Shown: in pieces, positions 36,063 through 45,744 of the stretch
How the letters are laid out: every line of letters starts with the position of its first letter
Numbering within the stretch: the stretch's first letter is position 1
The notes under the pieces: model-generated
The model's database searches: none
Told to the model about the DNA's origin: nothing
Seen by the model: only the letters and a program-made list of their open reading frames with translations
Translations under genes and position numbers: made by a program
Source: Synechococcus sp. ROS8604
Lineage (GTDB): Bacteria > Cyanobacteriota > Cyanobacteriia > PCC-6307 > Cyanobiaceae
Assembly (NCBI RefSeq): GCF_014279655.1
Contig: NZ_CP047946.1
Span: 682,001-746,000 of the forward strand
Length of the DNA: 64,000 bases
Reading direction: 5' to 3'

Positions 36063-37299
36063 GACGAAGGTTCGAAGACGGAGAAAGTGGAACATCTTGG
36101 CGATCGCGTCAGTTGTGCTGGCAGCCTTGCTTTCCATCGTTGGAGTTACTAGTTTAAATGTTGATCAAGTGCCAGGTCGTGATTCCCTGCGCCTTTCTTC
36201 AGCTTCTCGTGCTTTGACGACATCAGTGGATCGTCTTCCTCGAGATGGCTGGAGTTCTCAGCGAGGAGAATCGTTGAGTGGAGGTGAAATTCAAGCTGAT
36301 ATTGATGCCTTGGATGATGCGCTATATCATGTAAAGATTGGGGTGTATTCAAATAGTACTTATGATTTAGATTTAAGTATTCCTAGCTTTTCGTCAAACG
36401 GCTATGTATGGATGCGTTGGAAGCAGCCTCTTCAGGATTACTTAGAGGCAAACGATACGGATTTGCAAGAGCATATTTCGTTGCTGAATGCGTTGTTGTC
36501 TGACGCGGATCCTGTGTTGCATCCTGTGCAAGATAAGCCAGCAATTTTGTCTGATGGTACCTACTATCAGCTTTATACTTATGTTGGACGTTTTTATATC
36601 GATCGAGCAAGCTTTAGACATTTTCCTTTCCTTACAATTAGTTTGCCGATTGCGATCGAGGCTGATGATGTAGCTGGTGGTCTTGGCTATGGAACACTAC
36701 GTTTTGAACCTGATAGTCGTAATAGCGGGATGGGTCTCTATGCGGGTACGGGAATCATTGGTTGGTTGAACCGAGGCTGGTCGATTGCTGAGTACCGCCA
36801 TAACTATGCTACCAATTTTGGCCTGGGTGGACTTGATCGAGACTATAGTCTTATTCTTTATGATATTACGTTTGGAACCTCATCCTGGTCCTCTTTTTGG
36901 CGCTTGATGTTGCCTTTGTTGGTGGTCATGGTGATGGTCCTACTCGTATTCAAAATCCGTCCAGATGAACAAGACGCCCGAGCCGGAATTCCGGTAACAG
37001 TTTTGTTGACTTTGGTTTTCTTGCAGCAGGTCTATCGAGGGGAACTTCCTGATCTTCCCTTCCTGACATTTCTGGATCAGGTCTATGTGATTGCTTATGT
37101 CATTACTTTGTTGGCGTTTGTTTTGTTGGTATGGATTGGACGTCGTTATGCCGATATGGAGAGTATGCCGCTTGGAGAGGCGCGCGATAATCTTTCGAAA
37201 AGACTTGAATTCTTAGATGAGGTTTGGCCGCTTTCTATGGTGTTGTTTTGCTCTATTGCTGTGGTGACTTCTTGGTACTTAATACCCGCAGGGGCTTAA
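36061..37299 (+). CDS. divergent pentameric ligand-gated channel-like membrane protein
   Basis: 412 residues. A membrane or signal segment (about 12-29) precedes a large beta-rich outer domain (about 75-275) that contains DALYHVKIGVYSNSTYDLDL and SNGYVWMRWKQPL, then FRHFPFLTISLPI (185-197), which recalls the FPF part of the Pro-loop. Four C-terminal helices follow (about 279-297, 307-326, 338-359, 388-408). The connector GELPDLPFLTFLDQVYVIAY resembles the M2-M3 linker of ligand-gated channels. The family link is weaker than for 30306 and should be read as a structural suggestion. An alternative is an unrelated sensory membrane protein. Confidence 0.55.
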   Translation: MTKVRRRRKWNILAIASVVLAALLSIVGVTSLNVDQVPGRDSLRLSSASRALTTSVDRLPRDGWSSQRGESLSGGEIQADIDALDDALYHVKIGVYSNSTYDLDLSIPSFSSNGYVWMRWKQPLQDYLEANDTDLQEHISLLNALLSDADPVLHPVQDKPAILSDGTYYQLYTYVGRFYIDRASFRHFPFLTISLPIAIEADDVAGGLGYGTLRFEPDSRNSGMGLYAGTGIIGWLNRGWSIAEYRHNYATNFGLGGLDRDYSLILYDITFGTSSWSSFWRLMLPLLVVMVMVLLVFKIRPDEQDARAGIPVTVLLTLVFLQQVYRGELPDLPFLTFLDQVYVIAYVITLLAFVLLVWIGRRYADMESMPLGEARDNLSKRLEFLDEVWPLSMVLFCSIAVVTSWYLIPAGA

Positions 37300-37302
37300 T
37301 GA

Positions 37303-38511
37303 TTAGATGCCCGTCAGCTCTTTAAGAGCCTTCACGAAGGATGTGAGTTCGCGTTCTTCTGTGGTGATGTGGGTACAGGCTCTTAGGCAGATGGGTTCTT
37401 CCAGGTTGCGGATCCAAATCCCTTTGCTACCAAGTATTTTTACGATGTCAGTTGTGCTTCGGGAGCATGAATCGTTGAGCTGGAAGCTCACCAATCCTGC
37501 GGGGGGCTCCTCCTCGAGTAAGGGAGTGGTTCCCGGAAGCTCATTCAGCTTTCTCCAGAGCTCGCCGCTAAGAGATTGGATGGCTTCGAGGCGCTGTTGC
37601 TCGCTCGCCTCACTTGCGAGCAAGCTCAACGATTGACGCAGCCCTGCCATCAATGGCACACAGCTCGTTGCAATTTCAAAGCGCCGGCTGTCGTGGTGAA
37701 ACGGGTCTGGATCATCGATCACGGCGCGTGTTTCATCGCGCAGGCTGCGCCAGCCAATCAGGGTTGGATTGGCTTGGTTGAGGATTCTTTCTGATAAGGC
37801 CACACCTCCAAGCCCCTCGGGACCGCAAGCCCATTTGTGGCCAGTAAATGCATAAATATCAGCCGCCTGGGCTGCTGCTTCCACAGGGATTTGACCCATG
37901 CTTTGGGCTGCATCCACGAGCAGAAAAGGTTGCTGAGCATGCTGATGAAGCTGCTCTGCCACCGCAGGGATGGGCATCAGCTGCCCGGTGTTCCAGAGCA
38001 GATGAGACAGCACCACCACTTTGGTGCGTGGCTGTAGAGAGTTCTCCAAGGCTTGAAGCACGCCTGCGTCGGTGTCGTGTTGGGTCTCACGTCCTTGCCT
38101 GAACTGCTGAACAGGGAGGTTGTCGACCTCCAGCTGTTCCCGTCTGGCGAGTTCATGGCATGCCGCGACGACTCCTGGGTGCTCGCAATCACTGATTAGG
38201 AGGCGATCACCTGCTTCAAAGGGAAGTCCCCAAAGGGGCAACACGCAACCGCTGGTGACGTTTTCGGTGAGTGCAAGGCGATGGGGAGCTACACCACACA
38301 TGCGACTCAGCACCGCACGCGTTTTGTTTGTTTCTGAACTGATGTACGGCCACACATCTGTAGTGAAGGGCCCCAGTTCTTGGATGCGCTGCCAGCTTTG
38401 GGTCATGGCCTCCAACGACGGCGTTGGCAACGGTCCCTGTCCGCCGTAGTTCAAGTAGGTCTTGTTGCCCAGTGCTGGACAGAGATCGCGGAGGGAGTTT
38501 CGAATGTCCAT
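37303..38511 (-). CDS. cystine C-S lyase (C-DES type, class V aminotransferase fold)
   Basis: 402 residues. It resembles the Synechocystis cystine lyase C-DES closely: NKTYLNYGGQGPLPTPSLEA, LALTENVTSGCVLPLWGLPF, SDCEHPGVVAACHELA, VVVLSHLLWNTGQLMPI and the PLP lysine in YAFTGHKWACGPEG. These enzymes cut L-cystine to pyruvate, ammonia and cysteine persulfide, giving sulfane sulfur for Fe-S assembly in vitro. A general cysteine desulfurase role is less likely because the desulfurase active-site cysteine loop is absent. It is convergent with the gene at 36061. Confidence 0.82.
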   Translation of the reverse strand: MDIRNSLRDLCPALGNKTYLNYGGQGPLPTPSLEAMTQSWQRIQELGPFTTDVWPYISSETNKTRAVLSRMCGVAPHRLALTENVTSGCVLPLWGLPFEAGDRLLISDCEHPGVVAACHELARREQLEVDNLPVQQFRQGRETQHDTDAGVLQALENSLQPRTKVVVLSHLLWNTGQLMPIPAVAEQLHQHAQQPFLLVDAAQSMGQIPVEAAAQAADIYAFTGHKWACGPEGLGGVALSERILNQANPTLIGWRSLRDETRAVIDDPDPFHHDSRRFEIATSCVPLMAGLRQSLSLLASEASEQQRLEAIQSLSGELWRKLNELPGTTPLLEEEPPAGLVSFQLNDSCSRSTTDIVKILGSKGIWIRNLEEPICLRACTHITTEERELTSFVKALKELTGI

Positions 38512-38800
38512 GGTGTCGATCAGGTATGGATCACGAGAGGCTTCTGATGAGCACCAAGCTATCTACCAGGACTTGCGCCAGTGATTAAGCATGGTTTTGG
38601 CCATTCATTTATGGATGATTTTGAGGGGAATTGTTGTGTGAATCATTCTTGCTAACGACGCGATTGCGTTGTCTTGATGTTGCTTTTTTGTCCCTTTTTG
38701 CTCGGCACCATTGAGTCTTTGAGGGCTACGACGATGCCTACAGGTGGCTTCGGCATGTTTGGGCAGCGTGGCTACGTTTTGCGTTGATGCTCTGTTGGTG

Positions 38801-39511
38801 ATGGCCGGCGTTGATTGGTTGTGGATCTTGCATCCTTTTCTTGCCGTGGTTTTGGTTTATCCACTGGTGGGTGTGGTGGTGCGCTTGGCCGTCCAGACGC
38901 GTGCACGTCGGCTCCAGAAACAGAATCTCCCCGTCACGGTTGGGCGCGACCACAGCGACCTGGGTCGTTGGCTTGCAGCGGCTGTGGTGATTGTGGTGTT
39001 GATTGCCCTCTCTGTTGTGATTGGCACGAAGGTTCCTGTCGCTGAGTTCAAAGGGGGTCTGGGGCGTGCGATCCAGCTGTTGCTGGTGTTGGTTGGAACG
39101 ATCGTGAGCCTCCTCGCCCTTTGGCGTTGCAAGAGGCCTGGATTGAGGTTGGCTTTCTCTCTCATCACCTGGGCCGGAGTGTTGGGGCTTGGCGCCCAGC
39201 CTGAGGTTTGGCGGCTTTCGGATAATCCCCTTACGCCTGCGTTTTGGCAGTCCCATTACTGGGCTGGTGTTGGAGTAACGGGCTTGATGTTGTTTTCCCT
39301 GGGTGCTCGCGCTGAGATACTGCGCGACATTCGCATGCGTCGATTGCATGTTACCGCCAACGTGCTGGCGGCCTTGTTGTTTTTGACGCAAGGCCTCACA
39401 GGAACCCGTGACCTTCTCGAGATTCCGCTCGGTTGGCAGAAGTCCACCATTTATGCCTGTGATTTCAATGCGAAGACCTGTCCTTCACTGGATCCCAATG
39501 CACAGCCCTGA
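38801..39511 (+). CDS. DUF4079 membrane protein
   Basis: 236 residues from the ATG at 38801; the frame is open 19 codons upstream. Membrane segments at about 3-28, 58-80, 92-112, 120-140, 158-178 and 190-210. WLWILHPFLAVVLVYPLVGV and the histidine-containing FWQSHYWAGVGVTGLMLFSL fit DUF4079, a cyanobacterial and plant family related to cytochrome b561-like four-helix proteins. Paired membrane histidines (HPF, SHYW, LHVTANV) could carry haem. Function not known. Confidence 0.7.
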   Translation: MAGVDWLWILHPFLAVVLVYPLVGVVVRLAVQTRARRLQKQNLPVTVGRDHSDLGRWLAAAVVIVVLIALSVVIGTKVPVAEFKGGLGRAIQLLLVLVGTIVSLLALWRCKRPGLRLAFSLITWAGVLGLGAQPEVWRLSDNPLTPAFWQSHYWAGVGVTGLMLFSLGARAEILRDIRMRRLHVTANVLAALLFLTQGLTGTRDLLEIPLGWQKSTIYACDFNAKTCPSLDPNAQP

Positions 39512-39540
39512 CTGACCCATCTGGCTAAAGAGAGAGGGTT

Positions 39541-40494
39541 GTGGCTTCAACCCATGGATTCTTCAGCGTTGAAGGCACTGTTTTTGCAACGTGTGAGCTT
39601 GGGGGGCATGAGCTTGAGGCCATGTCGCGAGCTTTTTCTGCGCTCTATCGAAGCTTTCAGACGGATGTTATTGGGCGTGAGCGCTGCTCTCCTATCAAGG
39701 GCATGATCTACACCTGGATTGATCCTCCCTCGGGCCGTAGCGAACATGTGTGTTTGTTTTTCCATGGTGGGGGATACACCATGGGATCGACGGATGATCA
39801 CTTGCAATTGATTGCCTCACTTGTAGAGGATTCAGGGATCAGTTTTCTAGGGGTTGATTATCGTTTGTGCCCGAACGATTGTTTTCCAGCTGCTCTCGAT
39901 GATATAGAAGATGCTTATCGCTGGCTGTTAGCGCAGGGCTATCGAGCAGAGGCGATTGGTACGACAGGAATTTCTGCTGGGGCCACATTGGTGACGCAAT
40001 TGCTGCATCGCTGTAAAAGGAAGGGCTTGCCGATGCCCGCTGTGGCATTGGTGATGGCAGGGGTTATGGACTTCAGCTGTGGGAGAGAATCTGTTGCTTT
40101 TAATGCCAACGATGATCTTGTGTCGTTGCAGCGACTCGAAGCTATCTCTTCCCATTATTTGCCAGAGGATGGTTCATATGATTCACGAGATCTTGACTGT
40201 TTGCAGCAGGATTACCGCTCTTATCCCCGTACATTATTCCAGGTTGGTGATCGTGAAGTGTTGCTCAGTGATGCGATCGCCTGTTTTTCAATTTTAAAAA
40301 CAGCAGGACATGATGTGGCTTTGCCTGTTGTGCCTGGAATGATTCATTGCGGGCAGCTCTTTTCACGGGAATTTACGCCTGGTCAACGTGCAACGGCTGA
40401 GGCAGCCCTTTTTCTGCGTGAAGGATTCGTTGCTTGCAATCCATACTCAGTGCGTGGCATGGGTGAGCGCAAGAAGCAGAAGACTGGTCATTGA
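39541..40494 (+). CDS. alpha/beta hydrolase of the hormone-sensitive lipase group
   Basis: 317 residues, GTG start. The oxyanion motif CLFFHGGGYTMGS and the nucleophile elbow GISAG (serine near 148) are typical of HSL-type carboxylesterases. The acid is probably in FQVGDREVLLSDA and the histidine in GMIHCGQLF. It should hydrolyse short or medium acyl esters in the cytosol; no signal peptide. The C-terminus runs 48 bases into the convergent gene on the other strand. Confidence 0.8.
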   Translation: MASTHGFFSVEGTVFATCELGGHELEAMSRAFSALYRSFQTDVIGRERCSPIKGMIYTWIDPPSGRSEHVCLFFHGGGYTMGSTDDHLQLIASLVEDSGISFLGVDYRLCPNDCFPAALDDIEDAYRWLLAQGYRAEAIGTTGISAGATLVTQLLHRCKRKGLPMPAVALVMAGVMDFSCGRESVAFNANDDLVSLQRLEAISSHYLPEDGSYDSRDLDCLQQDYRSYPRTLFQVGDREVLLSDAIACFSILKTAGHDVALPVVPGMIHCGQLFSREFTPGQRATAEAALFLREGFVACNPYSVRGMGERKKQKTGH

Positions 40495-41196
40495 TGCGGT
40501 GCCAGCCACAAACCAACCAAGACGGGCGCGATCAATGGCCGGGAGTTCTTCTCGGAACACGGCCATGAGCAGTCCCCCTCCCAGAAATGCTGTGGCGATG
40601 GCGAGATGGAGGTCGTCCACGGGGTGGAGGAGTGCTGCATGCAACAGCCCCAAGACCAGGGCAGCGGTTCCCACCCAGCGCATGCGTGTTCGGTAGATGG
40701 CTGGATGCCGAGCGTCCATGGTCCGATCGGCTAGGAGGACATGGGCGCTGATGGCGATGGTGAACAAGATTCCATAGGCCAATCCGGTGCTGATCAGGGA
40801 CGGAAGCGAATAGGCATAGAGGTAGCTGATCGCAGCGAAATTAAGCGTGTGCAGTGATCTCGCAACCCTGCCAGCCTTGCGTTCATGGGTGGCGAGCACA
40901 TCAAGGCTGTACGTCACCATGATTCCTGCTAGGGCGATCAGAAATAGCAATGCCTCTGTGATGGGGGTAGGGGCAAAGGTTTCCATCCCAGGGGCTTTAG
41001 ATAAGGCTTGTCCATGACTGGCAAGTTCTGGCAATAGGTGCACAAATACGTAGGCGATTCCTGCTCCGCCTCCAAAGGAGGCCCAGCGCACCTGTTCGCG
41101 ATCAGGTCGCGTTGCCACCTTGGCTGCGAGCCAGTGCGCACTTGCAATCGCAGTCACGCAGAGAATGGAAGAGATCCAGAGCATCACGGCCGACAC
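40447..41196 (-). CDS. polytopic membrane protein, ZIP-like
   Basis: 249 residues with about eight membrane helices. FGGGAGIAYVFVHLLPEL (about 41-58) and LLHAALLHPVDDLHLAIATA near the C-terminus place histidine and glutamate inside helices in the way of ZIP metal transporters, but the canonical HxxxE motifs are incomplete, so a metal-transport role is only a suggestion. ATG start at 41196, or the nearby one at 41184. The 3' end overlaps the convergent hydrolase gene. Confidence 0.6.
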   Translation of the reverse strand: MSAVMLWISSILCVTAIASAHWLAAKVATRPDREQVRWASFGGGAGIAYVFVHLLPELASHGQALSKAPGMETFAPTPITEALLFLIALAGIMVTYSLDVLATHERKAGRVARSLHTLNFAAISYLYAYSLPSLISTGLAYGILFTIAISAHVLLADRTMDARHPAIYRTRMRWVGTAALVLGLLHAALLHPVDDLHLAIATAFLGGGLLMAVFREELPAIDRARLGWFVAGTASMTSLLLLALTHATH

Positions 41197-41610
41197 CTGA
41201 AGACTGTTTCAGTGTGGCCTCTCATCGCAAGACAAACATTCTTTTGAATTGCTGAGTTCTATCGCCTTGAAAGACTGCCTCAAAGTTTAAGTTTGAAATA
41301 CCGACATGCCTAGATGGCATGTCGGTCATTGGCCATCAAAGTTCAATTAGGGGTTGTGTGGCTTTTGTTCTGTGCAATATTGCCAATCCTTTGAAAGCAG
41401 TGAACGTCATGGAAACTTAAATGGTCGCACCTTTGGATCGCATGAAAGTGTTGAAGGGAAAACGAAATCAGAGGATACGCATAATAATTTAAACTCATCT
41501 TAGAAATTAGCCTTGTCGGGATTAAGGTATAAGACGCTAATAAGTGATTTTAATAATCTCTTGATTGCTGTTGTTAAGGCTGTGTCTTGAGTTAGGTTTA
41601 ATAAATGGTT
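41197..41610. other. intergenic stretch with a strong hairpin
   Basis: Over 400 bases between two minus-strand genes without an open frame I would call. It holds the promoter of the ZIP-like gene and the 3' end of the NFU transcript, plus the hairpin at 41301. A small RNA is possible but not shown. Confidence 0.4.
41301..41325. repeat. perfect 10-bp stem hairpin
   Basis: CCGACATGCC, five bases, then GGCATGTCGG. No T run follows on either strand, so it is not a classical terminator. It could be the 3' hairpin of a small RNA or a regulatory dyad about 105 bases upstream of the ZIP-like gene. Confidence 0.55.
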
Positions 41611-41856
41611 TCAGAGAACTTGGACCACTTCGCTCACCTCAGGAATCGATTCGCGCATCTTGCGTTCAATCCCCATTTTTAAAGTCATCGTGCTGCTCGG
41701 GCAGCTTCCGCAAGCGCCCTGCAGGCGAACTTTCACGATCGGACCATCGATCTCAACGACTTCCACGTTGCCACCATCGGCCATCAGGAAGGGGCGAAGT
41801 TCATCGAGCACCTTTTCCACGTTCTCGTTGGTGAGGGCCATGGTCTCGGTGCTCAT
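41611..41856 (-). CDS. NFU-type iron-sulfur cluster scaffold
   Basis: 81 residues, a stand-alone NifU C-terminal domain: [20 protein letters not shown] and the cluster motif [20 protein letters not shown] with CxxC. It holds and passes on Fe-S clusters, chiefly for photosystem I in cyanobacteria. Within the window it fits with the cystine lyase, a possible sulfur source. Confidence 0.92.
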   Translation of the reverse strand: MSTETMALTNENVEKVLDELRPFLMADGGNVEVVEIDGPIVKVRLQGACGSCPSSTMTLKMGIERKMRESIPEVSEVVQVL

Positions 41857-41940
41857 CGTTCAATATTCAGACTGAGCCAATCCTAGGCATTTCTAAGCCG
41901 CTCGGCCTCATAGCCTGTCGACAGCAGATCTGTTCGCCCC

Positions 41941-43410
41941 TTGGACCGCTACGACGTTGTGCTCGTGGGTGCTGGGATCATGAGTGTCACCCTGGCAACC
42001 CTCCTGCATGAACTCGATCCAGACTTGCGGTTGTTGGTTGTTGAACGGTTAGAGGCACCCGCTTTAGAAAGCAGCGCTGCGGGAAATAACGCTGGCACCG
42101 GCCATGCTGCCAACTGTGAGCTCAATTACACCCCTCTTCAGGCTGATGGCACGATTTCAATGGCGAAACCGCTGGCGATCAATGCCAGTTTTGAGTGCAG
42201 CCTCGAGTTTTGGTCGTCCCTCTGTGAGCAGGGTCGTTTAGATCCCTCTGGGTTTATTCACCGCGTGCCCCACATCAGTTTTGTGTGGGGTGAGGGCGAT
42301 GTGGCCTACCTGCGCCAGCGCTATGAGCAGTTGAAGCCGCTGCCTGCTTTTGCGGCCATGGAGTGGAGCCGCGATGAGGCTGAGCTCGCTTCCTGGATTC
42401 CGCTCGTGATGGCCGGGCGAGATCCTAAAAAAGCAGTTGCAGCCACCAGGATTGAGCGCGGCACAGACGTGGATTTCGGGGCTTTGTCTCGCTCTCTGTT
42501 TGTTCCCTTGCAAGCGTCTGGGGCCCTTGATCTGGTGTTCGGGACTTCGGTGTCTGATCTCAACCGTCGCGCAGAGGGCTGGGAGCTGCAATTGCGTGGC
42601 CCCTCTGGACGCCGCGACGTGATGACGCCGTTTGTGTTTCTCGGTGCCGGTGGTGGGGCCCTACCTCTCCTCCAACGTTCGGGCATTCCTGAAGCGGCTG
42701 CTTACGCCGGGTTTCCCGTGAGCGGGCAATGGCTTGTCTGCAATGACCCGGATTTATCGGAGCATCACTTCGCCAAGGTGTATGGCAAAGCCAAGGTGGG
42801 GGCTCCGCCGATGTCGGTGCCCCACCTCGACTCCCGCTGGATCGATGGCCGTCGCTCCCTCCTGTTTGGGCCCTATGCCGGCTTTAGCAGCAAGTTTTTG
42901 AAGCAGGGGTCTTTGCTGGATCTTCCTCGTTCTGTGCGCACCTCCAATGTGTTGCCCATGCTTCAAGTTGGGGTCAACAACATCCCCTTGGTTCGTTATC
43001 TCGTGAATCAACTGCGCCAAAGCAGTGAGGATCGGATGGAGGCGTTAAAGGCTTTTCTCCCAACGGCTCGCGCGGACGATTGGGCTTTGTCGGTGGCTGG
43101 TCAGCGCGTTCAGATCATCAAACGCACCCCCACTGGAGGCCGTTTGCAATTGGGTACGGAGGTGGTTGCTTCTGGCGATGGTTCGTTGGCTGCCCTGCTT
43201 GGTGCCTCTCCTGGCGCGAGCACCTCCGTCACGATCATGTTGGAAATTCTTCAACGCTGTTTGCCTGATCGCTTGGCTTCGCAAGCGTGGCAGCAGCGCT
43301 TGCAAGCGTTACTGCCGAGCTATGGGCAAGATCTCAATGCGGATAGAGAGCTCCTTCAGCGCAGCCGAGATCGCAGTGATGCGCTGCTTGGTTTGCAGAT
43401 TGCACGCTAG
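41941..43410 (+). CDS. mqo: malate:quinone oxidoreductase
   Basis: 489 residues, TTG start. FAD-binding [20 protein letters not shown] at the N-terminus, the Mqo-specific [20 protein letters not shown], then [20 protein letters not shown] and [15 protein letters not shown]. Membrane-associated FAD enzyme that oxidises malate to oxaloacetate and gives electrons to quinone. It stands alone, divergent from the NFU gene. Confidence 0.93.
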   Translation: MDRYDVVLVGAGIMSVTLATLLHELDPDLRLLVVERLEAPALESSAAGNNAGTGHAANCELNYTPLQADGTISMAKPLAINASFECSLEFWSSLCEQGRLDPSGFIHRVPHISFVWGEGDVAYLRQRYEQLKPLPAFAAMEWSRDEAELASWIPLVMAGRDPKKAVAATRIERGTDVDFGALSRSLFVPLQASGALDLVFGTSVSDLNRRAEGWELQLRGPSGRRDVMTPFVFLGAGGGALPLLQRSGIPEAAAYAGFPVSGQWLVCNDPDLSEHHFAKVYGKAKVGAPPMSVPHLDSRWIDGRRSLLFGPYAGFSSKFLKQGSLLDLPRSVRTSNVLPMLQVGVNNIPLVRYLVNQLRQSSEDRMEALKAFLPTARADDWALSVAGQRVQIIKRTPTGGRLQLGTEVVASGDGSLAALLGASPGASTSVTIMLEILQRCLPDRLASQAWQQRLQALLPSYGQDLNADRELLQRSRDRSDALLGLQIAR

Positions 43411-43459
43411 TTAGGCGCAGGCGCGCTCCGATGAATCGGCGGAAGCCCCATTGTGGAGT

Positions 43460-43762
43460 TCAGGGATGCTTGCCAGTGAGATTCACGATGATCCCCCCAG
43501 CTGTGATCATGGCGATTCCCGTAAGCTGACCTGGTGAGGGAATTTGCTTGTAGGCAAGCAAGGCAACCAGCACAATCGCGATAATACCGATCCCACTCCA
43601 GGGGGCATAAGTGATGCCAAGCGAAATCGTTTGCACGACGCGAGAGAGCAACAGCATCAAGGTGGAGTAAGCGGCTTGCATAACGATTGCGGAAATAGGT
43701 CTGCTGAACCCTTGAGAGTGTTTGAGAAAAGAGGTTCCCATCACTTCGGAAGCGATCGCCAA
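43460..43762 (-). CDS. SMR-family multidrug transporter, 5' end damaged
   Basis: From a TTG at 43762 this gives 100 residues with the essential membrane glutamate (AIASEVMGTSFLKHSQGF), helices 2-4, the SMR segment LGITYAPWSGIGIIAIVLVA and the end GIAMITAGGIIVNL. EmrE-type pumps are 105-110 residues with a start six to nine residues earlier. Here an ATG at 43790 would give MPPPWIL as the normal first residues but is followed by TGA, and the frame then differs by one base. Either a truncated first helix is used or the gene is dead. The usual YAIWSG is YAPWSG here. Confidence 0.6.
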   Translation of the reverse strand: MAIASEVMGTSFLKHSQGFSRPISAIVMQAAYSTLMLLLSRVVQTISLGITYAPWSGIGIIAIVLVALLAYKQIPSPGQLTGIAMITAGGIIVNLTGKHP

Positions 43763-43876
43763 GCAATCACAGAATCCAGGGTGGGGGCATGCAGCGTTTC
43801 TCTCATCGAATTGGTGGCGGCTCCTTAGGATTGGCGCATTGCCTTCTGAAGCCCGAGCCGGGATTTCGCCAACCGC

Positions 43877-45691
43877 ATGACCGACGCTCCCGTCAAAAGG
43901 ATTCGCAACTTCTGCATCATTGCCCACATCGACCATGGCAAGTCGACGTTGGCCGACCGGTTGCTGCAAGACACCGGCACGGTGGCCAATCGGGATATGC
44001 AAGAGCAGTTCCTCGACAACATGGAGCTGGAGAGGGAACGGGGGATCACGATCAAGCTCCAAGCGGCCCGCATGAACTACAAGGCGGCGGATGGTGAGGA
44101 GTATGTGCTCAACCTCATTGATACCCCCGGCCACGTGGACTTCTCCTATGAGGTGAGCCGCAGCCTGCAGGCCTGTGAAGGGGCCTTACTGGTGGTGGAT
44201 GCAAGCCAAGGCGTTGAAGCTCAGACCTTGGCCAACGTCTACATGGCGCTGGAGAACGATCTTGAGATCATTCCTGTGCTCAACAAGATTGATCTGCCTG
44301 GTGCCGACCCGGATCGCATTAAGGAGGAGATCGAGGCGATCATCGGCTTGGATTGCTCGAATGCGATTCCGTGCTCCGCCAAAACGGGTCTAGGCGTTCC
44401 GGAAATTCTTCAAGCGGTGGTGGATCGGGTGCCACCTCCTGCCGACACAGTGGAAGAGCCCACCAAAGCGCTGATCTTTGATTCTTATTACGACCCTTAC
44501 CGAGGCGTGATTGTTTACTTCCGTGTGATGAGCGGAAGGATTAGTCGCAAAGACAAGGTGTTGCTCATGGCGAGCAACAAAACCTATGAACTTGACGAAG
44601 TCGGGATCATGGCCCCGGATGAGAAAAAGGTGGATGAGCTCCATGCTGGAGAGGTGGGTTATCTCGCGGCCTCAATCAAGGCGGTGGCGGATGCACGGGT
44701 GGGAGATACGATTACGTTGCTGAACGAGCCGGCAGATGCACCGCTGCCTGGCTATGCAGAAGCCAAACCGATGGTTTTTTGTGGCTTGTTTCCTACAGAA
44801 GCCGATCAATACCCGGATTTACGAGAAGCTCTGCACAAATTGCAGCTCTCTGATGCAGCGCTGAAATTTGAACCCGAAACCAGCAGTGCGATGGGCTTTG
44901 GATTCCGTTGCGGATTCCTCGGCCTGTTGCACATGGAGATTGTGCAGGAGCGCTTGGAACGTGAATACAACCTGGATCTGATTGTTACTGCGCCATCAGT
45001 GATTTACACCGTGAATCTCACCAATGGTGAGCAAATCATGGTGGATAATCCGGCCACACTCCCAGATCCTCAGCAACGTGAATCGATTGAGGAGCCCTAT
45101 GTGCGCATGGAAATTTATGCGCCGAATGAGTTCAATGGAGCATTGATGGGGCTGTGCCAGGAGAGACGAGGTGACTACATCGATATGAAATACATCACCA
45201 AGGAACGGGTGACCTTGATTTATGAATTGCCCTTAGCAGAAGTGGTGACTGATTTCTTCGATCAAATGAAGACCCGCACCCAGGGCTATGCCTCGATGGA
45301 GTATCACCTGATCGGCTATCGCAAGAACGAGCTTGTGCGCTTGGATGTGTTGATTAATGCAGAACGCGCTGATCCTCTTACCACGATCGTTCACCGCGAT
45401 AAGGCCTACAACGTGGGCAAGGGCTTAGTTGAAAAGCTCAAGGAATTGATTCCGCGCCAGCAATTTAAAATTCCTTTGCAAGCTTCTATCGGGAGCCGGA
45501 TTATTGCCAGTACGAGTATTAGCGCGATCCGTAAGGATGTGCTTGCGAAGTGCTACGGCGGTGATATTTCGCGTAAGAAGAAACTGTTGAAGAAACAGGC
45601 AAAGGGTAAGAAACGGATGAAGGCGATGGGCAAAGTCGATGTACCGCAAGAGGCCTTTATGGCTGTATTGAAACTGAATCAAACCTCTTGA
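43877..45691 (+). CDS. lepA: translation elongation factor 4
   Basis: 604 residues, standard for LepA. GTPase motifs are [15 protein letters not shown] (G1), ERERGITI (G2), DTPGHVDF (G3) and [10 protein letters not shown] (G4). The LepA-specific region includes [20 protein letters not shown], and the C-terminal domain ends with the basic stretch [20 protein letters not shown]. It back-translocates or rescues stalled ribosomes and aids initiation. Confidence 0.97.
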   Translation: MTDAPVKRIRNFCIIAHIDHGKSTLADRLLQDTGTVANRDMQEQFLDNMELERERGITIKLQAARMNYKAADGEEYVLNLIDTPGHVDFSYEVSRSLQACEGALLVVDASQGVEAQTLANVYMALENDLEIIPVLNKIDLPGADPDRIKEEIEAIIGLDCSNAIPCSAKTGLGVPEILQAVVDRVPPPADTVEEPTKALIFDSYYDPYRGVIVYFRVMSGRISRKDKVLLMASNKTYELDEVGIMAPDEKKVDELHAGEVGYLAASIKAVADARVGDTITLLNEPADAPLPGYAEAKPMVFCGLFPTEADQYPDLREALHKLQLSDAALKFEPETSSAMGFGFRCGFLGLLHMEIVQERLEREYNLDLIVTAPSVIYTVNLTNGEQIMVDNPATLPDPQQRESIEEPYVRMEIYAPNEFNGALMGLCQERRGDYIDMKYITKERVTLIYELPLAEVVTDFFDQMKTRTQGYASMEYHLIGYRKNELVRLDVLINAERADPLTTIVHRDKAYNVGKGLVEKLKELIPRQQFKIPLQASIGSRIIASTSISAIRKDVLAKCYGGDISRKKKLLKKQAKGKKRMKAMGKVDVPQEAFMAVLKLNQTS

Positions 45692-45744
45692 TTTTGATCG
45701 TTTTGTTGTCGCTTGAGGCTGATCTGAGGCTGATCGGTCAGCCC

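Noticed and set aside
43763-44134. Upstream extension of the SMR frame
   Set aside because: Antisense to lepA; SMR proteins are about 105 residues.
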